From the NCBI GenBank assembly GCA_045577615.1, contig JAZNIT010000019.1, forward strand, positions 1 through 14,143: 14,143 nucleotides of DNA. Direction: 5' to 3'. The translations under genes were made by a program, and so were the position numbers. The stretch's first letter is position 1. Each line of letters starts with the position of its first letter. The notes below the pieces were generated by a model. That model worked only from the letters and a program-made list of their open reading frames with translations, did no database searches and was not told the origin of the DNA. This document shows, piece by piece, positions 1 to 5,761 of the stretch. Source of the DNA: RGIG2206 sp045577615. Lineage in GTDB: Bacteria; Bacillota; Clostridia; Oscillospirales; Acutalibacteraceae.

Positions 1-2
1 CC

Positions 3-80
3 CTGACAAGGGGAGCCGGCAAAGACTTACAACCCGTTTACGGGTCGCCGATGACCGTTGCGTGGCTGGCAGGCCAATAA
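3..80 (+). CDS. possible C-terminal end of a gene entering from the left (partial, unidentified)
   Basis: An open frame runs from the left edge to a TAA at 78-80 and encodes 25 residues ending GSPMTVAWLAGQ. The frame starting at position 1 stops at once and the frame starting at 2 runs to a TAG further on, so the choice of frame is not certain. I favour this one because the residue mix looks protein-like and the stop lies about 50 bases before a strong terminator. I do not recognise a family from 25 residues. It could equally be non-coding. Confidence 0.3.
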   Translation: MTRGAGKDLQPVYGSPMTVAWLAGQ

Positions 81-130
81 AAAGCGCACTTGTGCGCCGC
101 CAGTAGTATTAGGGCTATGCCCGAAAATGA

Positions 131-168
131 AATACCCCCCGTTATACGGGGGATATTTATTTATTTTG
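131..168. terminator. bidirectional Rho-independent terminator
   Basis: The arms CCCCCGT and ACGGGGG (136-152) enclose a TAT loop, and flanking AATA/TATT can extend the stem. On the plus strand it is followed by a T-rich run (153-167). On the minus strand it is followed by TCATTTT. It begins only a few bases past the stop codon of the minus-strand transporter and would also stop transcripts entering from the left. Confidence 0.8.
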
Positions 169-1438
169 CTTTAGATGGAAAAATGCGGTATTTAATTTTA
201 TACTTTCGCGCCAGATAAATTGCAAAATGCACAACCATACCCACAGCTATCGCCACCACAAGGTCGAACACAATGGTAAGAATCAGGGTGAGCAACAGCA
301 CAAAAAAGTCGGTTTTGGGAGCCTTTTGGGCAAGCTTTTTAATGGAGCGCAGACCACTCATATTATAAGCTACCACAAACAGCACGGCGGCGATGGTGGG
401 CATAGGAATCATAGCGGCAAGGGGCATAAGCACCACAAGAATTATAAGCAGCACCACAGCGTGAATTATACCTGCAACGGGGGTTCTGCCGCCACTTTTT
501 ATGTTGGCAGCCGTGCGAGCGATGGCACCCGTAGCAGGGATACCGCCCATAAGTGCCGAGCCGATATTGCCCAAGCCCTGAGCCACAAGTTCGGTGTTGG
601 AGCGGTGCTTATCGTTAATCATTCCGTCGGCCACCACGCAGGTCAGCAGTGACTCAATGCTTGCCAGAATGGCGATAGAAATTGCATCGGGAACAAGAGC
701 GAGCAGGTTGGTGTTAAGGTTAGGCAGGCGGAAAGAGGGCAAAGCGTTGCTGACCGAATAAAGGTCGCCGATGGTGTTGACAGGCAGCTTCAAAAGGCCA
801 ACCATAGCCACACCCACTAAAATAGCAATAAGTGATGCAGGTACAATCTTGCAAACCTTGGGCCATAAAATCAGCACAGCCAGACTAATGGCGCCCACAA
901 GCAGCGCCCACCAATTAAAGGAACTGATGCCTGCGATAAAGGCCTCAATTTTTTCCATAGTTTCGATGGGAGAGTGACCTGCAGGATAAGAAACGCCGCA
1001 AAAATCCTTAAGCTGACCAACAAGAATGGTAAAGGCGATACCTGCAGTAAAGCCCTCAACAATGGTCTTGGGAATATACTTAATAAATCTACCCAAGCGG
1101 CAAAGACCCATTATAATCAGCAGCAGACCAGCCATAATGGTGGCAATCATAAGGGCATTCATACCCTTAGTGGCAACTATACCTGCTACCATAGTGGCGA
1201 AGGCAGCGGTGGGTCCTGCAATCTGCACCCTGCAGCCGCCAAGCAAAGATATAATAAAACCTGCCACGATAGCGGTATAAAGGCCCTCCTCAGGGCCAAC
1301 GCCCGAAGCCAAAGCCAAGGCGATGGACAGGGGCAGAGCAACGATGGCAACGATGATACCTGCTACCAGATCGTTTACAAAATTTCTGCTTTCATATCCA
1401 ACAATAGTGGATAAAAGCATAGGTTTAAATCTTTCCAT
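161..1438 (-). CDS. SulP/SLC26-family anion transporter lacking a STAS domain
   Basis: This is a 425-residue polytopic membrane protein with about 10-14 hydrophobic segments. It carries SulP hallmarks: GPTAAF near residue 75, the stretch ESLLTCVVADGM near 262, and GGIPATGAIARTAAN near 298. SulP proteins move sulfate, bicarbonate or dicarboxylates, usually with H+ or Na+; the substrate here cannot be read from sequence. Bacterial family members usually end in a cytoplasmic STAS domain of about 100-130 residues. This one stops about 18 residues after its last membrane segment, and no STAS sequence lies downstream before the terminator. An in-frame ATG at 1445-1447 touches the AAAGG ribosome site with no spacing, so I start at the ATG of MERFK (1436-1438), which is spaced correctly. 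It diverges from the amidohydrolase gene. Confidence 0.9.
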   Translation of the reverse strand: MERFKPMLLSTIVGYESRNFVNDLVAGIIVAIVALPLSIALALASGVGPEEGLYTAIVAGFIISLLGGCRVQIAGPTAAFATMVAGIVATKGMNALMIATIMAGLLLIIMGLCRLGRFIKYIPKTIVEGFTAGIAFTILVGQLKDFCGVSYPAGHSPIETMEKIEAFIAGISSFNWWALLVGAISLAVLILWPKVCKIVPASLIAILVGVAMVGLLKLPVNTIGDLYSVSNALPSFRLPNLNTNLLALVPDAISIAILASIESLLTCVVADGMINDKHRSNTELVAQGLGNIGSALMGGIPATGAIARTAANIKSGGRTPVAGIIHAVVLLIILVVLMPLAAMIPMPTIAAVLFVVAYNMSGLRSIKKLAQKAPKTDFFVLLLTLILTIVFDLVVAIAVGMVVHFAIYLARKYKIKYRIFPSKAK

Positions 1439-1468
1439 TTTCATCATCCTTTATTTTTCGCACCAACA

Positions 1469-1497
1469 ATAGTAGCACACCCCGACCGCTAAGTCAA
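1469..1497 (-). promoter_or_regulatory. promoter of the SulP transporter gene
   Basis: On the minus strand, -35 TTGACT (1492-1497) and -10 TACTAT (1469-1474) are separated by 17 bp. This is a near-consensus sigma-A promoter. The leader to the start codon is about 25 bases. Confidence 0.75.
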
Positions 1498-1523
1498 GGG
1501 GATCTTGACCCTTTTGAAAGGGT
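1493..1523. promoter_or_regulatory. inverted repeats between and inside divergent promoters (possible operators)
   Basis: GTCAAG (1493-1498) and CTTGAC (1504-1509) form a perfect 6-bp inverted repeat with a 5-bp spacer. It is built from the -35 boxes of both divergent promoters. A second perfect inverted repeat, ACCCTTT-TG-AAAGGGT (1508-1523), lies inside the -35/-10 spacer of the plus promoter. Either could bind a dimeric regulator controlling both genes. The first may also arise simply from two TTGAC boxes facing apart. Confidence 0.4.
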
Positions 1524-1533
1524 GTGATATAAT
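1505..1533 (+). promoter_or_regulatory. promoter of the amidohydrolase gene
   Basis: -35 TTGACC (1505-1510), a 17-bp spacer and a perfect -10 TATAAT (1528-1533). The expected transcript start is near 1540, about 40 bases before the ATG. Confidence 0.8.
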
Positions 1534-1579
1534 TCCCGACAGGGCGCATAATAATAAAAAGCCCAAAGGAGTTTACCCA

Positions 1580-2374
1580 ATGCTTATTGACTTTCACACC
1601 CACTGCTTTCCCGACAAAATCGCCGCCAAGGCCATCCAAAAGTTGTCCTTCGTATCGGGCGGACTGCAGCCATATACCGACGGCACCTTTGATGGAATAA
1701 AGGCTTCGATGCACCGTGAGGGTGTGGATATATCAGTGGTGCTTGGTATCGCCACAAACGGGGGACAGCAGCAAAGTGTCAACGACTTTGCCGCGCGGCT
1801 GAATGAGCAAGAGGGGATAGTGGCCTTCGGTTCGGTTTTTCCTCGCAGTGCCGACGTCCTCGACGAGCTTGAGCGAATAAAGGAGCTGGGGCTCAAGGGT
1901 GTCAAACTGCACCCCGACTATCAGGGCTTCAGGGTTGACGAGCAGATGATGAAGCCCATCTACCGCAAAATTTCAGAGCTGGGTCTCATCACCCTCTTTC
2001 ACGCCGGTGTGGATTGCGGCTTTGCACCGCCCTACGGCTGTATGCCTGAAAATCTCGCTCGCGCACTTGATTGGTTTGACAGCCCCGTCGTCGCTGCCCA
2101 TTGGGGTGGCTACGCCTGCTGTGAGGGAGTGGTAGAGCATCTTTGCGGCAAAAACGTCTATTTTGACACCGCCTTTGGTTATTCTCATATGCCCAAGGTG
2201 TTTGCCCACAAAATTATCGAAAAGCACGGGGCAGACAACATCCTTTTCGGCACAGATTTGCCTTGGCACACTGCCGAGATGGAGCTGCGCCTGCTCAACA
2301 CTCTTGGTCTTTCAGAGGACGAGATGAACAAAATTACCCACCTTAATGCAAAAAGGTTGCTAAAAATGGGTTGA
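1580..2374 (+). CDS. TIM-barrel metal-dependent amidohydrolase (Amidohydro_2 family)
   Basis: This 264-residue cytoplasmic protein matches the compact amidohydrolase/decarboxylase-like group that folds as a metal-binding TIM barrel. The metal-binding pattern is clear: HTH (H6, H8) at the end of strand 1, K109-L-H111-P, H141 in FHAG, H174 in AAHWGG, and D226 in FGTDLPW near the C-terminus. Members hydrolyse C-N bonds or decarboxylate aromatic acids; the substrate here is unknown. The ATG at 1580 has an AAAGGAG site 8 bases upstream. An in-frame TTG at 1505 is part of the -35 box and is rejected as a start. The gene diverges from the SulP transporter, and shared control is suggested by the repeats between them. 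Its stop codon overlaps the next promoter. Confidence 0.88.
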   Translation: MLIDFHTHCFPDKIAAKAIQKLSFVSGGLQPYTDGTFDGIKASMHREGVDISVVLGIATNGGQQQSVNDFAARLNEQEGIVAFGSVFPRSADVLDELERIKELGLKGVKLHPDYQGFRVDEQMMKPIYRKISELGLITLFHAGVDCGFAPPYGCMPENLARALDWFDSPVVAAHWGGYACCEGVVEHLCGKNVYFDTAFGYSHMPKVFAHKIIEKHGADNILFGTDLPWHTAEMELRLLNTLGLSEDEMNKITHLNAKRLLKMG

Positions 2375-2399
2375 TATAAAAATCAAACTGTGATAAAAT
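2371..2399 (+). promoter_or_regulatory. promoter of the membrane-anchored HTH gene
   Basis: -35 TTGATA (2371-2376) overlaps the amidohydrolase stop codon. After a 17-bp spacer comes -10 TAAAAT (2394-2399). The predicted start is near 2406, immediately before the palindrome at 2410-2428. Confidence 0.7.
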
Positions 2400-2409
2400 A
2401 AAAATATAA

Positions 2410-2428
2410 ACTCTACCGTCAGTAGAGT
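2410..2428. promoter_or_regulatory. palindromic operator ACTCTAC-N5-GTAGAGT
   Basis: This perfect 7-bp inverted repeat with a CGTCA spacer sits at about +4 to +22 of the HTH gene transcript, where a bound repressor would block the polymerase. A near-copy lies just after the gene (3053-3071), which supports a protein-binding site rather than an RNA hairpin. Autoregulation by the HTH product is an inference from position. Confidence 0.65.
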
Positions 2429-2455
2429 GAGCTTTATTTGTAAGGAGGTGCGCTT

Positions 2456-3049
2456 ATGGAGGATATCAAGGTTAACGTTGCCAGCAATCTGATAAAACTT
2501 CGAACTGCAGCGGGTCTTACCCAAATGGAACTTGGTCAAAAAATCAACTATTCAGACAAAGCCGTCTCCAAGTGGGAGCGTGCCGAGTCACTGCCTGATG
2601 TGGCGGTGCTCAAAAGCATAGCCGACATCTTTGGCGTCACCGTCGATTACCTCATCAATCCTCACGACGAGTGGGAGCATACACCCGTCAAAACCAAAGA
2701 GCTGCAATACCGCCCCAACGCCATAATATCGGTGGTTTTGCTCAGTATGATATCGGTGGCAACCCTTATTTTTATTATCTTCTGGCTGCTTGAAAAAATG
2801 CTGTGGCAGATTTTTGTTTATGCTCTGCCTGCAGTGCTGCTTGCGGCTCTCATTCTCACCTCTGTGTGGAAGAAGAGCAAGGCTACATTTTACATACTGT
2901 CGGCCCTGATGGTCAGCATTGTGGGAGTTGTTTATACCGCAATATGTCAGGCGGGCGGCAACCCTTGGCAGCTGTTTTTACTCTGCATCCCCCTTGAGCT
3001 TATAATCATTTTCAGTTACCTTGTAAAAAAGAGAAATAAAGAAAAATAA
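2456..3049 (+). CDS. membrane-anchored XRE-family transcriptional regulator
   Basis: The 197-residue protein starts with a classic HTH_3 domain (about residues 8-68), including LTQMELGQKI, the recognition-helix stretch SDKAVSKWERAESLPD, and GVTVDYLI. After a short linker come four hydrophobic segments (about 89-112, 116-138, 143-164, 171-191) and a basic tail. This architecture, a soluble N-terminal DNA-binding domain tethered by several membrane helices, is common in Clostridia; the signal sensed is generally unknown. The AAGGAGG site before the ATG at 2456 is near perfect. A palindrome at the transcript start and a near-copy behind the gene suggest that it represses itself and may control the degV gene downstream. 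Confidence 0.88.
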   Translation: MEDIKVNVASNLIKLRTAAGLTQMELGQKINYSDKAVSKWERAESLPDVAVLKSIADIFGVTVDYLINPHDEWEHTPVKTKELQYRPNAIISVVLLSMISVATLIFIIFWLLEKMLWQIFVYALPAVLLAALILTSVWKKSKATFYILSALMVSIVGVVYTAICQAGGNPWQLFLLCIPLELIIIFSYLVKKRNKEK

Positions 3050-3052
3050 CCG

Positions 3053-3153
3053 ATTCTACCATACGTAGAGTTAAAACTTGGGCAAGTAGAAAGCATAAAT
3101 TGCATTCTACCTGCCCATTATTTGTTTGTAGACCTTGCAGGATTGCAAGTAGA
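3053..3153. promoter_or_regulatory. array of GTAGA/TCTAC half-sites upstream of degV
   Basis: Six exact copies occur at 3055 (TCTAC), 3065, 3086, 3106 (TCTAC), 3128 and 3149. The starts are 10, 21, 20, 22 and 21 bp apart, so all lie on one face of the helix. The first two form a near-copy of the palindrome upstream of the HTH gene. The copies at 3086, 3106 (reverse strand) and 3149 share a longer core like GCA(A/G)GTAGA(A/T)(A/T)GCA. The last copy touches the -35 box of the degV promoter. This looks like a multi-site binding region for an activator or repressor. Confidence 0.55.
3080..3120 (+). terminator. hairpin behind the HTH gene (possible terminator, also part of the half-site array)
   Basis: Positions 3080-3116 fold as GGGCA/TGCCC, then GTAGAA/TTCTAC, then GCA/TGC around a TAAAT loop, with two single mismatches. 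It is followed by ATTATTTGTTTG. It could end the HTH transcript, although the tail is weak. The same bases carry two opposed copies of the GTAGA repeat, so the DNA may act as a protein site instead of, or as well as, a terminator. Confidence 0.45.
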
Positions 3154-3182
3154 TTGCAATTACCCCGCCTATGGCATACAAT
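3154..3182 (+). promoter_or_regulatory. promoter of degV
   Basis: -35 TTGCAA (3154-3159), a 17-bp spacer and -10 TACAAT (3177-3182), directly after the last GTAGA site. A CTTGCA-GGAT-TGCAAG inverted repeat (3134-3149) lies just upstream. Confidence 0.7.
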
Positions 3183-3222
3183 TAGCCTATGCTTTACAGC
3201 AAAAACGATTTGGAGGCAAACT

Positions 3223-4110
3223 ATGAGTGAATTTATTTTAAGCTGTTCATCACCTGTCGACCTTAAAAAGGAGCAGCTTGACAGCCGTAACATTATGTAC
3301 AATTGCTTTAAATATCAGTTGGGTGAGGATTTTTATCCTGACGATTTCGGTGCAAGCCTGCCCTACGCCACCCTTTATCAAAGAATGGTTGACGGCGAGG
3401 ACAGCAAAACCTCTCAAACCGCCATCGGCGAATATCTTGACTATTTCAGCTCGGTTTTAGAGCAGGGCAAGGATATGCTCCACATCACCCTTTCATCGGG
3501 CATTTCGGGCGACTATAATTCGGCCACCAGCGCCGCACTTATCGCCGCCGAGCGTTTTCCCGACCGAAAGCTTTACGTTGTTGACTCCCTTGGCGCATCC
3601 TCAGGCTACGGACTGCTTGTTGATAAAGCAGCCGACCTTCGTGACGAGGGAATGGACATCGATACCCTTAAAACTTGGATAGAGGATAACCGTCTCAACC
3701 TGCATTTATGGTTCTATTCCTCCGACTTGACCTTCTTTGTGCGCGGCGGACGCATTTCAAAGGCCGCAGGCCTTTTTGGCGGTATGCTCAACATCTGCCC
3801 TGTACTTAACGTGGATTATCTTGGCCGACTTACCCCTCGCGCCAAGGTGCGCACCAAAAAGCGCGCAATAATTGAAATGTTCAACCGCTTCGCCGAGCAT
3901 GTGCAGAATGGCGAAGGCTATAACGATAAGTGCTACATCTGTCATTCACAGTGCATAGAGGATGCCAAGACCCTTGCCGCTATGATTGAAGAGAAGTACC
4001 CCCACCTTAAAGATGGCGTAAAGGTGTATGACATCGGCGCTACCATCGGCTGCCACACAGGCCCCGGTACCGTAGCCCTCTTCTTCTGGGGCGACAAGCG
4101 CGAAAATTAA
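3223..4110 (+). CDS. DegV family fatty-acid-binding protein
   Basis: The 295-residue cytoplasmic protein has all the family landmarks: TSQ (63-65), SSGISG (91-96), RGGRIS (174-179) and IGCHTGPG (275-282). DegV proteins bind a fatty acid; in Firmicutes the related FakB proteins present fatty acids to the kinase FakA for phosphorylation and entry into phospholipid synthesis. No FakA gene is visible here, so the FakB role is only possible. The ATG at 3223 has TGGAGG 7 bases upstream. A longer in-frame extension back to 3100 would start inside a hairpin and upstream of the promoter, so it is rejected. The half-site array before the gene implies tight regulation, and a strong terminator follows. 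Confidence 0.9.
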   Translation: MSEFILSCSSPVDLKKEQLDSRNIMYNCFKYQLGEDFYPDDFGASLPYATLYQRMVDGEDSKTSQTAIGEYLDYFSSVLEQGKDMLHITLSSGISGDYNSATSAALIAAERFPDRKLYVVDSLGASSGYGLLVDKAADLRDEGMDIDTLKTWIEDNRLNLHLWFYSSDLTFFVRGGRISKAAGLFGGMLNICPVLNVDYLGRLTPRAKVRTKKRAIIEMFNRFAEHVQNGEGYNDKCYICHSQCIEDAKTLAAMIEEKYPHLKDGVKVYDIGATIGCHTGPGTVALFFWGDKREN

Positions 4111-4116
4111 ATCAAC

Positions 4117-4152
4117 CCCACCCATTGCCACAAGGCATCGGGTGGGTTTTTT
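4117..4152 (+). terminator. Rho-independent terminator of degV
   Basis: CCCACCC (4117-4123) pairs with GGGTGGG (4140-4146), with GCC/GGC inside, and is followed by TTTTTT. It begins 6 bases past the stop codon. Confidence 0.9.
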
Positions 4153-4158
4153 CTTGCC

Positions 4159-4268
4159 CATTCGCACCGCACCCATTCCAACCTCGTAGGGGGCGGCGCC
4201 CACGACGCCCCGCCATTCGCACCGCACCCATTCCAACCATGTAGGGGGCGACGTCCTCGGCGCCCCGC
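4159..4268. repeat. two tandem 55-bp GC-rich repeats
   Basis: Unit 1 (4159-4213) and unit 2 (4214-4268) are nearly identical, each starting CATTCGCACCGCACCCATTC and ending with a GC-rich part in which GGGGCG can pair with CGCCCC. The start of a third unit (CATTGCC) merges into the next element. Another copy lies at 10051-10099. Both sites are directly downstream of a Rho-independent terminator. No coding role is evident; short open frames through the repeats are artefacts of the GC-rich sequence. Confidence 0.8.
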
Positions 4269-4410
4269 CATTGCCTCCCTCCGGGAGGGAGCTGTCGCGG
4301 AGCGACTGAGGGAGAGTGCGGCACAATGAAAATCGAACGGAGTTAAAGCGGCGCAGGCTCCTTCCACCGCAAGCGGTCCCCCTTCCTCCCGGAGGAAGGC
4401 TCGCAATCTC
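4269..4410. mobile_element. MITE-like non-coding element made of hairpins
   Basis: The ends are imperfect inverted repeats. The left end reads ATTGCCTCCCTCCGGGAGGG, and the reverse complement of the right end reads ATTGCGAGCCTTCCTCCGGG. Between them are further hairpins, GTCGC-GGA-GCGAC (4304-4316) and ACCGC-AA-GCGGT (4367-4378). No protein is credible. The total of about 138 bp, terminal inverted repeats and intergenic position fit a miniature inverted-repeat element or a dispersed structural repeat. I see no clear target-site duplication. Similar CTCCCTCCGGGAGGGAG repeats are, from memory, frequent in Ruminococcaceae genomes. Confidence 0.5.
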
Positions 4411-4432
4411 TCCGACTCGCTGTTTGCTTCAT

Positions 4433-4468
4433 ATAAAAAGACCGCAGGGCCTAAGCCTTGCGGTCTTA
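4433..4468 (-). terminator. Rho-independent terminator of the CBM9-like gene
   Basis: AAGACCGCA (4438-4446) pairs with TGCGGTCTT (4459-4467), with GGC/GCC inside. On the minus strand the stem runs into TTTTT. It begins 15 bases past the stop codon. Confidence 0.88.
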
Positions 4469-4481
4469 AATTATGCTTTAA

Positions 4482-5669
4482 TTAAGCTTGCTTTTTCTTC
4501 TTAAGAATGATGAATACTACAGCGCCTGCGCCGCCGAGAAGTACAACTGCGCCTGCGATGATGCCGATGATTGCGCCAACGGGAAGGCCACCCTTATTCT
4601 CGTCGGTAGAAGCGCCGATGGTTGTGGTATCATCATCGGTGGTTGCATCCTCATTGGGGGTATCGGTGTTGGCATCCTCCTTGCTTGCAACATCGCTAGA
4701 AATGGTATTTTCGATTGCGCTTGAAACGGTATCTTCAGAAGCAGCTGCGGAAGGTGCAGATGAAGGGCTTGTAGCAGCAGATGAAGGCTTGCTTGAAGCA
4801 GCGGATGAAGGCTTTGCGGAAGCAGTAGATGAAGGCTTTGCAGAAGGATCAGCAACAACGGTTGTGGGCTTACGGGTGTTCCAGGTGATATCGTTTGCTT
4901 TATCAAGAACGAGGGTATCCATCAAGTGGGTGTATTCGTAAGCATAAGCCTGAAGGCCGCCCTGAATGTAGGCGCCGCTTGTTCTTCCGGTTCCATTCTG
5001 GTTATCGTTGATCTGAAGCTCAAAGCCGATGTTGTTAGAAATGGGGAGGTACTTGCCGCTCTTGTTCTTGAGGGGGAATGCAGCCTCAACAACATAGCCG
5101 CCGGTAACCTCTTCAACAGCAATCTTTGACTTTTCGCCAACATAGGACATATTTTCGTTGTTTGAAAGAGTAGGAATTGCAGCCTTTTCTTTGGTTTCGC
5201 GCTGAATGCGGTATTGTGCGGCAAATACATGTGAGGACTGAAGCTTGTTCCACTTAACCTTTTGGCCGTCACCGGTCTGGTCATAGTCAAGATAAACCTC
5301 AACACCGTCGTAGTTAAAGTCTTCACCAATGTACTTGGTGGTATCTTCAACCATCAAATGGATGTAGATGTAGTCGGCATCCCATGCAACATGGGCGGTA
5401 CCGGTTGCGCCGCCGCCCTCTGAAGTCATTGTGTTGTAGTCGGTCAAGCCTTGAACTTTGATAGTTTTGTTGCCATAAGCGCTCTCAACATCTTTTTCAC
5501 CGTCGATGGTGATAGTGCCGCTTTTCTTGTCAACATCAAATTTGGCAGGCGTGAAGTTGTTGCTTTCGTTTACAGCATCTTTATCTGCGGTGGGGAATGC
5601 ATAAGCTGTTACAGAAAGCATGGTTACAGCCAACATAATAACTGTGATTAAAGAAATGATTTTTTTCAT
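4482..5669 (-). CDS. secreted, membrane-anchored protein with a CBM9-like domain
   Basis: The 395-residue protein begins with a signal peptide (KK, hydrophobic core 4-20, likely cleavage after AYA at 24). Residues about 51-258 form a beta-rich CBM9/DOMON-like domain, with TITIDG, AHVAWDADYIYIHLMVED, GVEVYLDYD, GGYVVEAAFPL and IGFELQINDN typical of the family. Such domains bind carbohydrate or, in some cases, other ligands. Then comes a flexible linker (about 274-360) with KPSSA-type repeats followed by an Asp/Thr-rich part, a single membrane helix (363-389) and KKKKQA inside. There is no LPXTG motif, so anchoring is by the helix. It probably displays a sugar-binding domain on the cell surface. 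The start at 5669 has GGAGGT 6 bases upstream. Confidence 0.82.
   Translation of the reverse strand: MKKIISLITVIMLAVTMLSVTAYAFPTADKDAVNESNNFTPAKFDVDKKSGTITIDGEKDVESAYGNKTIKVQGLTDYNTMTSEGGGATGTAHVAWDADYIYIHLMVEDTTKYIGEDFNYDGVEVYLDYDQTGDGQKVKWNKLQSSHVFAAQYRIQRETKEKAAIPTLSNNENMSYVGEKSKIAVEEVTGGYVVEAAFPLKNKSGKYLPISNNIGFELQINDNQNGTGRTSGAYIQGGLQAYAYEYTHLMDTLVLDKANDITWNTRKPTTVVADPSAKPSSTASAKPSSAASSKPSSAATSPSSAPSAAASEDTVSSAIENTISSDVASKEDANTDTPNEDATTDDDTTTIGASTDENKGGLPVGAIIGIIAGAVVLLGGAGAVVFIILKKKKQA
4759..4850 (-). repeat. 24-bp coding tandem repeat in the linker of the CBM9-like protein
   Basis: GATGAAGGCTT recurs at 4780, 4804 and 4828 (24-bp period), with a looser copy at 4759. It encodes the (A/S)KPSSA-type linker units. 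Such repeats can change copy number between strains. Confidence 0.7.
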
Positions 5670-5690
5670 ATTGAAACCTCCGCTTCATTT

Positions 5691-5725
5691 TTTACTATTA
5701 TATAGTAAATATTTATATATTTCAA
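5691..5725 (-). promoter_or_regulatory. promoter of the CBM9-like gene with a palindrome over the -10
   Basis: On the minus strand, -35 TTGAAA (5720-5725), a 17-bp spacer and a perfect -10 TATAAT (5697-5702). A perfect inverted repeat TTTACTAT-TAT-ATAGTAAA (5691-5709) covers the -10 and could be a repressor site, though such AT-rich palindromes arise easily. Confidence 0.7.
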
Positions 5726-5761
5726 CCTATTTTTGACTAAATTGTGGCTATTAGTGTAAAA

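Noticed and set aside
227..1414. Several plus-strand frames over the SulP gene, rich in His and Asn
   Set aside because: They are antisense readings of membrane-segment codons and lack start signals.
3080..3116. Riboswitch before degV
   Set aside because: The fold is a simple hairpin lying upstream of the degV promoter, so it would not be in the degV transcript; no known riboswitch core was recognised.
3100..3222. N-terminal extension of DegV
   Set aside because: It begins inside a hairpin and upstream of the promoter. The ATG at 3223 has a proper ribosome site and gives the standard family length.
4159..4268. CRISPR array
   Set aside because: Only two full units in direct contact with no unique spacers, and no cas genes.
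3946..4406. Minus-strand Arg/Gly/Pro-rich frames over the intergenic repeats
   Set aside because: They come from GC-rich tandem repeats and hairpins with few stop codons; no protein family or start signal is visible.
4757..4906. Separate plus-strand gene over the repeat-rich linker
   Set aside because: The low-complexity Ala/Glu/Gly frame mirrors the Ser/Pro/Ala linker codons of the real minus-strand gene.
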